DNA of 64,000 nt from Cohnella baijiui (GTDB taxonomy: Bacteria; Bacillota; Bacilli; Paenibacillales; Paenibacillaceae), in NCBI RefSeq assembly GCF_020731285.1, contig NZ_JAJFOW010000010.1, positions 1 to 64,000 of the forward strand, read 5' to 3'. Positions 8,913 to 17,642 of the stretch are shown here, in pieces. Under the pieces are notes generated by a model. That model saw nothing but the letters and a program-made list of their open reading frames with translations, made no database searches and had not been told where the DNA came from. The stretch's first letter is position 1; each line of letters opens with the position of its first letter. The position numbers and the translations under genes were made by a program.

Positions 8913-10394
8913 TCACACACGCAGCGCGAGCAGCTCCTCGGCCGCCGCGCGGCCCTGCTCGACGCAGTCGGGCAAGCCGACGCCGCCGAACGCGTGGCCG
9001 GTGGCCAGGACGCCGGGCAACCGCTCGGCGAGCCCCGCCCGGAACGCCGCGATCCGCTCGACATGGCCGACCGGATACTGCGGCATCGAGTGGCGCAGCC
9101 GCGTGATCTCGACGAAGGCGGGCTCCGCCGTCAATCCCATAAGCTCGTAGAGATCACGCTGCACGGCTGCGGTCATCTCGTCGTCCGGCAGCTCCACGGC
9201 CGATTCGTCGCCGGCCCAGCCGACATAGCAGCGGACGAGCCGCTTGCCCGCCGGCGCCGTATGCCGCCATTTGGACGACGTCCAGGTACTGGCCGTGATC
9301 GTCCGCCCTTCCGAATGGGGCACGAGGAAGCCGGAGCCGTCCAGCTTGTGGTTGAACCGGCGATCGTCGTCGTAGGCGAACACGACGTTGGCGACCGAGA
9401 CGTAGCGGATCGCGTCGAGGGCGCTCGCGTCGGCATGAGGCGCGAGCAGCGGCGACGTCGCGAACGCCGGCAGCGCGAACAGCACCGCATCGGCGTCCAG
9501 CACGGCGCCGTCCGCGAGACGCAAACGGTAGGCCGGTGCCGCGTCCGCCGTCTCCGGCGCTGCTTTTTCCAGCCCTTTCACGCGGGCGCCCAGCCGTATG
9601 TCGGCACTCTCCGCGCGAAGCCGCGCCGCAAGCGTCTCAATGAGGACGGACAACCCGCTGCGGAACGTCAGAAACGCCGTCGGCGGCACGCTGGCGCCGC
9701 CAACCGCGGCCGAACGGGCGGCAGCCGCCTTCGCGCCCGCCGTCGGCGCCGACTGACGCGCCTCCATCATGCCGCGGATGACGCTGCCGTAACGGCGCTC
9801 CATATCGGCGAACTGCGGGAAGGTCGCCTCCAGGCCAAGCGCATAGAGGTCGCCCGCATGGATGCCCGCCAGCAGCGGCTCCGCGATGCGTTCGACCATC
9901 TCCTTGCCGAGCCGGCGCTCGAGGAAGGCGCCGACCGACTCGTCGCCGCCGCCTTCGCGCGGCGGGATGCGGAGCTCGTCCAGCGCCCGCAGCTTGCCGT
10001 GGGGCGACACGACGCTGTTGCGCGCGAAGGCGCCCAGCTCGTTCGGGATGCCGAGGTTCATGCCCTTCGGCATCGGAACCAGCCGGCCTCCGTTCGCCAG
10101 ATACGTTTTCACGGCGGCCGGATTCGTGCCGACCAACTCGTCCAGCAGTCCGAGCTCGCGCGCCAAATGCAGCATCGGCAGCTTGCGCCCGAGGAACGAA
10201 TCCGGGCCGCGCTCGATGACGAAGCCGTCCTTGCGCAGCGTGTTCACCTTGCCCCCGAGCCGGTCCGACGCCTCGAGCACCGTCACGTCCACGGTGCGTC
10301 CCGCCTCCCTGCCGAGCCGCTTCAAGTAAAAAGCGGCGCTGAGGCCGGTGAGCCCGCCGCCGACTATCGCGACACGCAGCTCTTTCCCGCTCAT
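8913..10394 (-). CDS. hemY: Coproporphyrinogen III oxidase (HemY/CgoX)
   Basis: A 493-residue FAD enzyme. The dinucleotide-binding fold is at the N-terminus (VAIVGGGLTGLSAAFYLKR), followed by an ERGPDSFL segment and a C-terminal FAD-contact region (ATGHAFGGVGLPDC). In Firmicutes this enzyme oxidises coproporphyrinogen III to coproporphyrin III by a six-electron reaction with oxygen. The ATG was chosen because it overlaps the hemH stop as ATGA and is preceded by AAAGGAGG. It is the last gene of hemE-hemH-hemY, the same order as in Bacillus subtilis. Confidence 0.93.
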   Translation of the reverse strand: MSGKELRVAIVGGGLTGLSAAFYLKRLGREAGRTVDVTVLEASDRLGGKVNTLRKDGFVIERGPDSFLGRKLPMLHLARELGLLDELVGTNPAAVKTYLANGGRLVPMPKGMNLGIPNELGAFARNSVVSPHGKLRALDELRIPPREGGGDESVGAFLERRLGKEMVERIAEPLLAGIHAGDLYALGLEATFPQFADMERRYGSVIRGMMEARQSAPTAGAKAAAARSAAVGGASVPPTAFLTFRSGLSVLIETLAARLRAESADIRLGARVKGLEKAAPETADAAPAYRLRLADGAVLDADAVLFALPAFATSPLLAPHADASALDAIRYVSVANVVFAYDDDRRFNHKLDGSGFLVPHSEGRTITASTWTSSKWRHTAPAGKRLVRCYVGWAGDESAVELPDDEMTAAVQRDLYELMGLTAEPAFVEITRLRHSMPQYPVGHVERIAAFRAGLAERLPGVLATGHAFGGVGLPDCVEQGRAAAEELLALRV

Positions 10395-11356
10395 ACGCCA
10401 CCCTCCTTTGCCGCGTCCGAACGCAGCCCTTCGTCGGCCGCGATCACCGTCTCGGCCAATGCTTGCATGTATTGTCCGTCGTCGTTCAGCATGTCGATCC
10501 GCTCGAGCCGGACGCCCAGCTCTTCCGCCTGCCGCTTCGCTTCGAGGTCGATGTCGTACAGCACCTCGAGATGATCCGACACGAAGCCGACCGGCGTCAC
10601 CAGCACCGCGCGCACGCCTTCTTTGGCCAGCGTCTCGAGCGTGTCCAGAATGTCCGGCCCGAGCCAAGGCTGGCCGGTCTGGCCGGCGCTCTGCCACGTG
10701 AACTGCCAGCGCTGCACGCCGGCCGCCTCGGCGACCGCGCGGGACGTTTCCAGCAGCTGATCCTGATAGGGATCGTTCGTTTCCAGGATTTTGGCCGGCA
10801 GGCTGTGCGCGCTGAACAGCACAAGCGCCTCGGACGCCTCGTTGCCCAGCTTGTCCAGCCCGCCCCGCACGCGCTGCTCAAGCGCCGAGATGAGCGCCGG
10901 ATGCAGATGGTAGCTCTCGATCGCGGCGAAGCGAATCCCCCGCTTGTCGGCCTCTTCTTTCGCCCGCTTCATGTAGCCGCCCACGCTCATCGCCGAGTAC
11001 TGCGGCGTCAACACGACGCCGATCGCTTCGGCGATGCCATCCGCGGCCATCGCCGCGATGCCGTCCTCGATAAGCGGAGACGCATGTTTCAGACCTTGGT
11101 AGCAGACGTACTTGCCGGCGCCCGCCGTTTCGTCCAGCGTCCGCTGCAGGGCGTCGACCTGACGGTTCGTGTTTTCGCGCAGCGGAAACACCCCGCCCAC
11201 GATGGCCCGGTACCGCGAGGTCAAATCTTCAAGCTGCTCTGCCGTCGGGGGATGGCCTCTGCGAATGTGCGTATAATACGCCTCCACGCCTTCCAGACTC
11301 TCCGGCGTTCCGTAGGACATGACCAGCACGCCGATCGCGCGTCGGGTTTCGCTCAT
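10391..11356 (-). CDS. hemH: Coproporphyrin III ferrochelatase (HemH/CpfC)
   Basis: A 321-residue enzyme that inserts Fe2+ into coproporphyrin III. Conserved features are MSYGTP at the N-terminus, FSAHSLP with the metal-site His near residue 183, and SDHLEVLYDID near 261 with the conserved Glu. The length matches Gram-positive ferrochelatases. Both ends overlap neighbours by 4 bp (ATGA), which suggests translation coupled with hemE and hemY. Confidence 0.95.
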   Translation of the reverse strand: MSETRRAIGVLVMSYGTPESLEGVEAYYTHIRRGHPPTAEQLEDLTSRYRAIVGGVFPLRENTNRQVDALQRTLDETAGAGKYVCYQGLKHASPLIEDGIAAMAADGIAEAIGVVLTPQYSAMSVGGYMKRAKEEADKRGIRFAAIESYHLHPALISALEQRVRGGLDKLGNEASEALVLFSAHSLPAKILETNDPYQDQLLETSRAVAEAAGVQRWQFTWQSAGQTGQPWLGPDILDTLETLAKEGVRAVLVTPVGFVSDHLEVLYDIDLEAKRQAEELGVRLERIDMLNDDGQYMQALAETVIAADEGLRSDAAKEGGV

Positions 11357-12405
11357 GACGACACCTCCGAGGATGATAGCTTTTGGGCCGAATATGCGTG
11401 CACATACTCCGTCAACTCCCGGAGCTTGTCGAGCGACGCTTCGGGATACAATCCGTGGCCCAGGTTAAAAATGAAACCGGGCTCCCGCGTACCCTCGTCG
11501 ACGAGTCGGCGGGCGTGCGCCTGGATGACGTCCATCGGCGCGGTAAGGACATACGGGTCCAAATTGCCCTGAACCGCGAACCGTCCGCCGGTGCGGCGGC
11601 GGCCTTCGGATAGCGGCACGCGCCAGTCGAGGCCGACGACGTCCGCGCGCAGGTCGGTCAGCAGCGGCAGCAGCTCGCCCGAGCTCACGCCCGGGAAATA
11701 GATCTTCGGCAGCGACAAGTCCGCGAGTTGAGCGAAGATGCTCTCAACGTGCGGCTGCACGAACGCGGCGAAATCGTGCGGCGCGAGCGATCCGACCCAG
11801 CTGTCGAACAGCTGCACCGCCTTCGCGCCCGCGGCGGCATGCGCCCGCAAATAAGCGGCGGCCATGTCGGCGAGTTTGCCCATCAGCTTGTGCCAGGTCT
11901 CGGGATCTCCGTACATGAGCGCCTTCGTCCGCATGTATGACTTCGAAGGCTTGCCCTCCACGAGATAGCTGGCAAGCGTGAACGGAGCGCCGGCGAACGA
12001 GATGAGAGGCACACCCAGCTCCCGGTCCAGAATGCGGATCGTCTCCAGCACGTGGCCCAGATCGCCTTCCGGGTCAACCGGCTTCAGCCGATCGACGTCC
12101 GCGGCCGACCGCACCGGATTGTGGATGACGGGCCCGATGTCTTTGACGATGTCGAAATCGATGCCGATCGACGCGACGGGGTTCATGATGTCGGAATACA
12201 GGATGGCCGCGTCGACACCCAGCTTGCGCACGGGCATCATCGTCACCTCGGCCGCGAGCTCCGGCTGCCGGCAGATTTCCAGCAGCGTATATTTTTCCTT
12301 GATCTTGCGGTAGTCGGGGTCGTACCGCCCGGCCTGGCGCATGTACCAGACGGGCACCCGATCGACGGGCTCGCGGCGGCAAGCGCGCAAGAAGCGGTCA
12401 TTCAT
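11353..12405 (-). CDS. hemE: Uroporphyrinogen III decarboxylase
   Basis: A 350-residue enzyme that removes four carboxyl groups from uroporphyrinogen III to give coproporphyrinogen III. The N-terminal signature VPVWYMRQAGRYDPDYR, with the substrate-binding Arg23 and Arg27, is clear. The ATG at 12405 fits the family's usual beginning (NDRFLRACRREPVDRVPVW) and has AAGGGGA upstream. It is the first gene of the heme operon, with its own promoter 60 bp upstream, divergent from an MFS gene. Confidence 0.95.
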   Translation of the reverse strand: MNDRFLRACRREPVDRVPVWYMRQAGRYDPDYRKIKEKYTLLEICRQPELAAEVTMMPVRKLGVDAAILYSDIMNPVASIGIDFDIVKDIGPVIHNPVRSAADVDRLKPVDPEGDLGHVLETIRILDRELGVPLISFAGAPFTLASYLVEGKPSKSYMRTKALMYGDPETWHKLMGKLADMAAAYLRAHAAAGAKAVQLFDSWVGSLAPHDFAAFVQPHVESIFAQLADLSLPKIYFPGVSSGELLPLLTDLRADVVGLDWRVPLSEGRRRTGGRFAVQGNLDPYVLTAPMDVIQAHARRLVDEGTREPGFIFNLGHGLYPEASLDKLRELTEYVHAYSAQKLSSSEVSS

Positions 12406-12465
12406 CGTGGAGCGTCCCCTTTGACGTAATAAAGTAAACGAGTTCCGATACGTTCGTTCTGTACC

Positions 12466-12494
12466 ATTATGCCCTTTTTGGTTGGCACCCACAA
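12466..12494 (-). promoter_or_regulatory. Promoter of hemEHY
   Basis: On the minus strand, -35 TTGTGG and -10 CATAAT are separated by 17 bp, about 60 bp before the hemE ATG. Confidence 0.55.
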
Positions 12495-12580
12495 CCTTCC
12501 ATGCCCCGGCGAGTATGACAATCCTATGACAAACGGCTCTGACCGGACGGTTGCCGTTTCCGCCCGGGTATTGCGCGTGT

Positions 12581-12588
12581 GGTATACT
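12581..12588 (+). promoter_or_regulatory. Extended -10 promoter of the 12-TM MFS gene
   Basis: TGGTATACT gives a -10 TATACT with the upstream TG of extended promoters, 40 bp before the ATG. No strong -35 box is seen, as is common for this class. Confidence 0.5.
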
Positions 12589-12628
12589 GGTACCGTTTGG
12601 GCAAATCTGGCATCCGGAGGTCGCGGGA

Positions 12629-13846
12629 ATGCAGCGTTGGAAAATCAACCTCGCCGTGCTGTGGTTCGGCAATTTTCTGGTCATGGCAGGCATGACGATG
12701 ATTACCCCGTTTCTCTCCCTGTATCTCCAGCAGGACCTCGGCGTTCGGGGCGAACATGAGATCGGCGTCTGGGCGGGCTTCATCTTCGCGGCGAACTTCG
12801 TCACCTCGTTCTTCTTTCAGCCCTTGTGGGGAAAGCTCTCGGACCGCTACGGGCGCAAGGTCATGCTGCTTCGTTCGGGCTTCGGCATGTCCGTCGTCAT
12901 GGTGCTGATGGGCTTCGCCGCCACGCCGCTGCATCTGCTGCTGCTTCGGCTGATGAACGGCGTCATTTCGGGCTTTTCCCCCGCCGCCGTCTCGCTCGTC
13001 TCCGCGACGACGCCGAAGGACAAGATGGGCTTCGCGATGGGCACGCTCCAGTCCGGCGGAACCGCCGGCGCCATCCTCGGGCCGCTGATCGGCGGGCTGA
13101 TGGCGGACACGTTCGGCTACAGGCCGATCTTCTATATTACCGGGACGCTGCTCTTTCTCGCCTCTACGGTCTCTTGGATTCTCGTAAAGGAAAACTTCGA
13201 CCGCGCCGCCGCCCGTACCGCGCCGAGCGTCAGCCTCGCGCAAGGCTTTCGCCAGCTCGCGGGAATCCCGCAGCTGCCCGCCCTGTTCACCGTAACGTTC
13301 CTCATCCAGTTCGCCATGCTGAGTCCGATGACGCTCATTCCGATCTACGTGCACCACCTGCACGGCACGACGGAAAACCTGGCGTTCTGGTCCGGGTTCG
13401 TCGGCTCCGTCACGGGCTTCTCCAACATGGTGTGCGCGCCGATCCTCGGCCGCTTCAGCGACCGGTTCGGCGCGCCCAAAATCTTGCTCTTCTCGCTGCT
13501 CGGAGCGGGAATCATGTTCATCCCGCAAGCGTTTGTCGCCAACGTCGGACAACTGCTCGTCAGCCGGTTTTTCCTCGGCTGCTTCGTCGGCGGACTCATC
13601 CCGACGGTGAACGCCCTGATCCGGCGGCACACGCCGGACAACCAAGTGAGCATGGCGTTCGGCTTCAACAGCAGCTCGCTCGCGCTCGGCAACATGGTCG
13701 GCCCCGTCGTCGGCGGCGCGCTGTCGGGCCTGATCGGCATCCAAGGCTTGTTCCTCGTCTCCGCGGCCGCGCTGCTCGCGACCGCCGTGTGGACGTCCCG
13801 TACCGTGGCGAAGCGGCCGGCCGGTCTGTCGTCCGGCGGTCGGTGA
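12629..13846 (+). CDS. 12-TM MFS efflux transporter
   Basis: A 405-residue transporter of the 12-helix drug:proton antiporter type (MdtG/YfmO-like). The loop 2-3 motif GKLSDRYGRKVMLL lies near residue 70, and an efflux-type motif C (GGTAGAILGPLIGG) sits in helix 5. A second copy of motif A (GRFSDRFGAPK) begins the C-terminal half. The start at 12629 follows CGGAGG by 8 bases; the frame runs upstream without a better site. It stands alone, divergent from hemE. Its substrate is unknown. Confidence 0.85.
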   Translation: MQRWKINLAVLWFGNFLVMAGMTMITPFLSLYLQQDLGVRGEHEIGVWAGFIFAANFVTSFFFQPLWGKLSDRYGRKVMLLRSGFGMSVVMVLMGFAATPLHLLLLRLMNGVISGFSPAAVSLVSATTPKDKMGFAMGTLQSGGTAGAILGPLIGGLMADTFGYRPIFYITGTLLFLASTVSWILVKENFDRAAARTAPSVSLAQGFRQLAGIPQLPALFTVTFLIQFAMLSPMTLIPIYVHHLHGTTENLAFWSGFVGSVTGFSNMVCAPILGRFSDRFGAPKILLFSLLGAGIMFIPQAFVANVGQLLVSRFFLGCFVGGLIPTVNALIRRHTPDNQVSMAFGFNSSSLALGNMVGPVVGGALSGLIGIQGLFLVSAAALLATAVWTSRTVAKRPAGLSSGGR

Positions 13847-13901
13847 CCCCATCCGGCTTGCCGCCTCACGACCCGCGATCGCCTCGGCCGAGCGCCATTC
13901 G

Positions 13902-14534
13902 CTAACGCACCATGGCGAGCGCCAGACCGTCGTAAGCCGGCAAATGCGCGCTCAGCAGCCGCGGATCGGTCGCGATGACGCGGTTGAATTCGCGTACCGC
14001 GAGCACCGCCGGACCCTGCTTGTCGGAATTCAACGTCCGGCCCCGAAGCAGCGTGTTGTCGGCGGCGATGACGGCACCGGGATGGGCCAAGCGAATGGCG
14101 CGTTCCAGATAGTTCAAATAGTTTTCCTTGTCGGCGTCGATGAAGATCAAATCGAATCGCCTTCCTTCTTCCTCCAGCCGGGACAAGCTTCCGAGCGCGT
14201 CGCCCACGATCGACTCGGCGCGGTCGCCGTAGCCGGCGGCCGCCAGATTCGCGAGCGCCAGCTCCGCATAGTCCGGGCGCAGCTCCAACGACGTGAGCCG
14301 CCCGTCCTCGGGAAGCCCTCGAGCGATGCAGATGCCGCTGTAGCCGGCCAGCGCACCGATCTCGAGCGCCCGCTTCGCGCCGCTTGACGCCGTTAGCAGC
14401 GTGAGCAGCCGCCCGTAGCCGGGCGCGACGGAAATGTCCGGCATCCCCCGCTTTTGAATTTCTTCCTTCACCTTCGCCAGCATCGGATCCGGCGGAAACA
14501 GCCCGTCGAAATAGTCGTCCGGCGTCTTTTCCAT
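13902..14534 (-). CDS. Class I SAM-dependent O-methyltransferase (CCoAOMT-like)
   Basis: A 210-residue methyltransferase of the metal-dependent caffeoyl-CoA/catechol family. The SAM loop is LEIGALAGYSGI near residue 57, FDLIFIDADKENY holds the conserved metal-binding Asp, and IAADNTLLRG supplies further ligands. The size is normal for bacterial members such as YrrM. No partner genes point to a substrate; it converges on the MFS gene. AAGGAG precedes the start. Confidence 0.88.
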   Translation of the reverse strand: MEKTPDDYFDGLFPPDPMLAKVKEEIQKRGMPDISVAPGYGRLLTLLTASSGAKRALEIGALAGYSGICIARGLPEDGRLTSLELRPDYAELALANLAAAGYGDRAESIVGDALGSLSRLEEEGRRFDLIFIDADKENYLNYLERAIRLAHPGAVIAADNTLLRGRTLNSDKQGPAVLAVREFNRVIATDPRLLSAHLPAYDGLALAMVR

Positions 14535-14587
14535 ACTCGTTCGCCTCTCCTTCCTTTCCCTCCCGCCTCGGAAGGGCGCATGCTCTT

Positions 14588-14616
14588 ATTGTAGCGAATC
14601 TCCGGCCTTCGCCCAA
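14588..14616 (-). promoter_or_regulatory. Promoter of the O-methyltransferase
   Basis: On the minus strand, -35 TTGGGC and -10 TACAAT are separated by 17 bp. The 16 bases GCTACAATAAGAGCAT recur exactly in the promoter at 21911-21939. Confidence 0.55.
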
Positions 14617-14701
14617 GTCCGCCCCCTGCGGCGCCTCCCGGACGATCGGACGAAACGCGCTGCCAAGAAACGCGCTGCCAAGCTGAAGCTTGAAACATGG
14701 T

Positions 14702-14731
14702 TTGAAAAAAACCGCCGATCCGCGATATACT
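14702..14731 (+). promoter_or_regulatory. Promoter of the LTA-synthase-like gene
   Basis: -35 TTGAAA and -10 TATACT are separated by 18 bp, 85 bp before the start codon. A 15-bp direct repeat (GAAACGCGCTGCCAA, twice) lies just upstream at 14652-14681. Confidence 0.5.
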
Positions 14732-14815
14732 GAAAATTGATTTGTTTTTAACACCGCGTTAACCGTTCTCGAACATTTCTATGATTCCTCCGGGAGCGGT
14801 GGAAAGGGGCACGCC

Positions 14816-16801
14816 ATGATTACGCAAATCCAGAGCGCGGCGCGCCGCGGCCTGCGCCTCTCCTTCGCCGGTCTCGGGCTGTGGCCGTATTGGGGGGCTA
14901 TGCTGCTCATCGCCTCGATGCTCTACAAGCTGGATTGGCTTGACGGGCAGCTGAACGTCGGCGGCATGAATCACTGGAAATGGACGGTCAACGTTGGCGC
15001 GTTGGTGCTGATCACCTTCTGGACCGTCTGGCTGGGACGCCGGACGCGAGCCGTCGTTCTTGTCCTGCTCGATCTCGTACTGTCGGTCGCCGTTCTGGCG
15101 GATCTCGTCTACTTCCGCTATTTTAAAGACTTCCTCTCCGTTCCCGTCTTGCTGCAGGCCGGCCAGGTCAGCGCGCTGGAAGACAGCATCTGGAACCTCA
15201 TTCACCAGGGAGACTTGATTCTGTTCGCCGATCTGCCTGTGGCGATCGCGTTCGCCGGGGTCGTCCTGTGGCGAAACCGCGCGTCCCGCACCCGCAACCT
15301 GTATACGGGCGTCCCACCTGCAAGTCGTCGGAAGTTCCGTTTCGGTCTGGTGCTGCGGATCGCCCTCGGCGCCGCGCTTCTCGCGAGCGGCATCATGATG
15401 ATCGCCGTTCCCGTCAACACCCAGAAAAACGGCTGGGCGCGCGGGTTGTTCGACGGCAATTGGTGGAACATTCCGATCTATAACGTGACCGGCCTGTTCG
15501 GCTTCCACGGCTACGATACGTACCGCTACGCCAAGGAGCACTGGTTCGGCGGCGGGGTGACCGAGGAGCAGATGCAGGAGGCGCGCGCCTGGTTCGACGG
15601 TCGCCTGCAGCTGCAACAGCAGGCCGAGAAGGAGCCGCTGTTCGGCGCCGCCACAGGCAAAAACGTCCTGATGATCCAAGCCGAAGCGTTCCAGACGTTC
15701 GTTATCGGACAATCCGTCAACGGCCAGCCGATTACGCCGAATTTGAACGAGCTGATCGGCAAAAGCGCGTATTTCCCGAATTTTTATCACCAGACGAGCC
15801 AAGGCCGAACCTCGGACGCCGACTTCCTGTCGAGCTGCTCGCTGCATCCGATGCCGTCGGGCTCGGTGTTCATCCGGTTCGCGGATCACGCGTTCGACTG
15901 CCTCCCCTCCATCCTGAACGAGCAGGGCTACGATACGACCGTGCATCATGCATACGACGGCAGCTTTTGGAACCGCAACAATATGTACCACAACATGAAT
16001 TATGCCAAATTTTACAATATCAAAGATTTCGAGATCGACGAACCGATCGGCTGGTCGCTCGGGGACAAGTCGTTTCTTCAACAGACCGTCGATCAACTGC
16101 AGGACCGCGGCCAATCGCCGTTCTACGCCTTCGCGATCACGATTTCCAGCCATCATCCGTTTAATCTGCCTTCTTCGTCCACGCAATTCGATGCGGGCGA
16201 GTTCGCGGGGACGACGTTCGGCAACTATTTGCAGGCGGCGCATTACGTGGACGAAGCGATCGGAGAGCTGATCGGCCGGTTGAAGGAAGAAGGCCTGTGG
16301 GAAAACACGGTGCTGCTGTTCTACGGCGATCACGACAACTCCATTTACGACATGAAGCTGTACGAGCAGCTGTACGGACGCAGCCTGAGCGAGGTCGAAA
16401 AGGACCGGATCGTTCGCCAGGTGCCGTTCTTCATCCACTTCCCGAACGACGAGCATGCCGGGGTGAACGAAAAAGCCGTCGGACAGATGGACACGGCGCC
16501 GACGATTCTGCAGCTCCTCGGCATCCCGATCGGCGACCGCAAAATGATGGGCGTCAGCATGCTGTCGTCCGCCGCCAAACCGGTCGTCTTCCGCAACGGC
16601 GGGTATACGGACGGCGTCCACTACTACGTTCCGGGGAGCGACGGCGTGCCGGAGCACGGCGCTTGCTACGCGCTTCCGGACGGCGCGTCCGCGTCGTTGT
16701 CCGCCTGCCAGGCGGGCATCGACGCGGCGGCACTCGAGCTCGCGGTATCCGACCGCGTCGTCGAGCACGACTTGCTTCCGAATATGCGGGAGCGGCAATA
16801 A
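14816..16801 (+). CDS. LTA synthase family protein (sulfatase-fold phosphoglycerol transferase)
   Basis: A 661-residue protein with about five N-terminal transmembrane helices (residues 20 to about 190), then an extracellular sulfatase-like domain. The catalytic Thr is Thr332 in GRTSDADF, matching the LtaS nucleophile site. Later metal-site motifs are FYGDHDNS and the SSHHPFN segment. The enzyme would transfer glycerol phosphate from phosphatidylglycerol to build lipoteichoic acid or a related polymer outside the membrane. GGAAAGGGG precedes the ATG. It is a single gene with its own promoter and terminator. Whether it is the primary polymerase or a YfnI/YqgS-type paralogue cannot be told. Confidence 0.9.
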   Translation: MITQIQSAARRGLRLSFAGLGLWPYWGAMLLIASMLYKLDWLDGQLNVGGMNHWKWTVNVGALVLITFWTVWLGRRTRAVVLVLLDLVLSVAVLADLVYFRYFKDFLSVPVLLQAGQVSALEDSIWNLIHQGDLILFADLPVAIAFAGVVLWRNRASRTRNLYTGVPPASRRKFRFGLVLRIALGAALLASGIMMIAVPVNTQKNGWARGLFDGNWWNIPIYNVTGLFGFHGYDTYRYAKEHWFGGGVTEEQMQEARAWFDGRLQLQQQAEKEPLFGAATGKNVLMIQAEAFQTFVIGQSVNGQPITPNLNELIGKSAYFPNFYHQTSQGRTSDADFLSSCSLHPMPSGSVFIRFADHAFDCLPSILNEQGYDTTVHHAYDGSFWNRNNMYHNMNYAKFYNIKDFEIDEPIGWSLGDKSFLQQTVDQLQDRGQSPFYAFAITISSHHPFNLPSSSTQFDAGEFAGTTFGNYLQAAHYVDEAIGELIGRLKEEGLWENTVLLFYGDHDNSIYDMKLYEQLYGRSLSEVEKDRIVRQVPFFIHFPNDEHAGVNEKAVGQMDTAPTILQLLGIPIGDRKMMGVSMLSSAAKPVVFRNGGYTDGVHYYVPGSDGVPEHGACYALPDGASASLSACQAGIDAAALELAVSDRVVEHDLLPNMRERQ

Positions 16802-16817
16802 GGCACGGGAAACTTGC

Positions 16818-16868
16818 AAAAAAAGATCGCTCATCGAGGCTGTACGCCTTCGACGAGCGATCTTTTTT
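16818..16868. terminator. Bidirectional terminator
   Basis: Stem GATCGCTC/GAGCGATC (16825-16862) is flanked by seven A on the left and TTTTTT on the right. It serves the LTA-synthase gene on the plus strand and the convergent DUF1450 gene on the minus strand. Confidence 0.85.
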
Positions 16869-17136
16869 ATTTGCGGGCCTTGATGTAGGGACGAACCTTC
16901 TCGACGGCCTCGTCTTCGGTCGGCGCGGTGATGTAACGTCCGTTCACGAAGACGAAGGCGCGTTTCCCGCACGGCCCGCAGTACGATTTGCAGCCGACCC
17001 GGATGCTGGCCTCCGGATCGAGCTTCTGCAGCTTGGGCAGCAGCGTCTTCACGCGGACGTGCGAGCACTTGTCGCAGATGCGGATATCGTTCAGCCCGGT
17101 AACGGGGGCCAATGGCTGCGATTCAGTGGTCGCCAT
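16867..17136 (-). CDS. DUF1450 family small protein
   Basis: An 89-residue protein with the family hallmark ICDKCSH near residue 19 and GCKSYCGPCGKRAFVFVNGR near residue 48. These Cys pairs could bind metal or form a redox site. The function is unknown. The start chosen (MATTES) overlaps the upstream HesB-like gene by 14 bp, so the two are probably co-translated. It converges on the LTA-synthase gene over a shared terminator. Confidence 0.8.
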   Translation of the reverse strand: MATTESQPLAPVTGLNDIRICDKCSHVRVKTLLPKLQKLDPEASIRVGCKSYCGPCGKRAFVFVNGRYITAPTEDEAVEKVRPYIKARK

Positions 17137-17425
17137 GATTGCCTTTGCTCGGATTCGTGATGACGAAGCCCTCTTGCGGGAAGTACAGGTAATCGATCTT
17201 GACGCCATCCAGCAGCTCTTCGCCTTTGGCCAGCAGCACGTCGATATCTTTATCCGTCGAGACGATCTCGTCGTTCTCCGTCGGCTCCGACAGATCCAGG
17301 CCGTAATGGGCATGATCGCCGTGGCTGTGCGTAATGAGGACGCGCAGTTTCAATTCGGCGTTCTCCGGCTTGTCCAGCTCGAGCCGAAGCACCTTCGCGG
17401 CGTTGCGGGTAATTTTGCATTGCAT
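17123..17425 (-). CDS. HesB/IscA-like protein lacking the cluster cysteines
   Basis: A 100-residue protein with the fold pattern of A-type Fe-S carriers (KITRNAAKVLRLEL start, GLDLSEP centre, GFVITNP near the end). The three conserved Cys of IscA are missing. In place of the first lies a His-rich stretch HSHGDHAHY (His33, 35, 38, 40), and the C-terminal Cys-Gly-Cys is absent. The only Cys is Cys3. A metal or regulatory role is possible, but carriage of a cluster in the usual way is unlikely. It is co-transcribed with the Cys-rich DUF1450 gene. Confidence 0.75.
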   Translation of the reverse strand: MQCKITRNAAKVLRLELDKPENAELKLRVLITHSHGDHAHYGLDLSEPTENDEIVSTDKDIDVLLAKGEELLDGVKIDYLYFPQEGFVITNPSKGNHGDH

Positions 17426-17642
17426 GTCGTCTCACTCCAGTCTCGAAATCCGGGCGGCCGAGCGGCCGGCCGAAAGCATTATATCTATTGTATAGCCCGG
17501 CGGCCGGCCGCGCAAGACCGCGCCGTCGCCGGCGAGCGGCGTGAGGGCGTCGCGGTTGATTCGGCGCGAGCCGCGTCGTGTCGAGCCGCCTCGCTCGCAT
17601 GAGAAAACTGACTGAAGTGTGCCCGAATGCCGGCCGCTCGAC

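Noticed and set aside
14759..17068. A 769-codon minus-strand frame
   Set aside because: It is antisense to the LTA-synthase gene, which has all family motifs.
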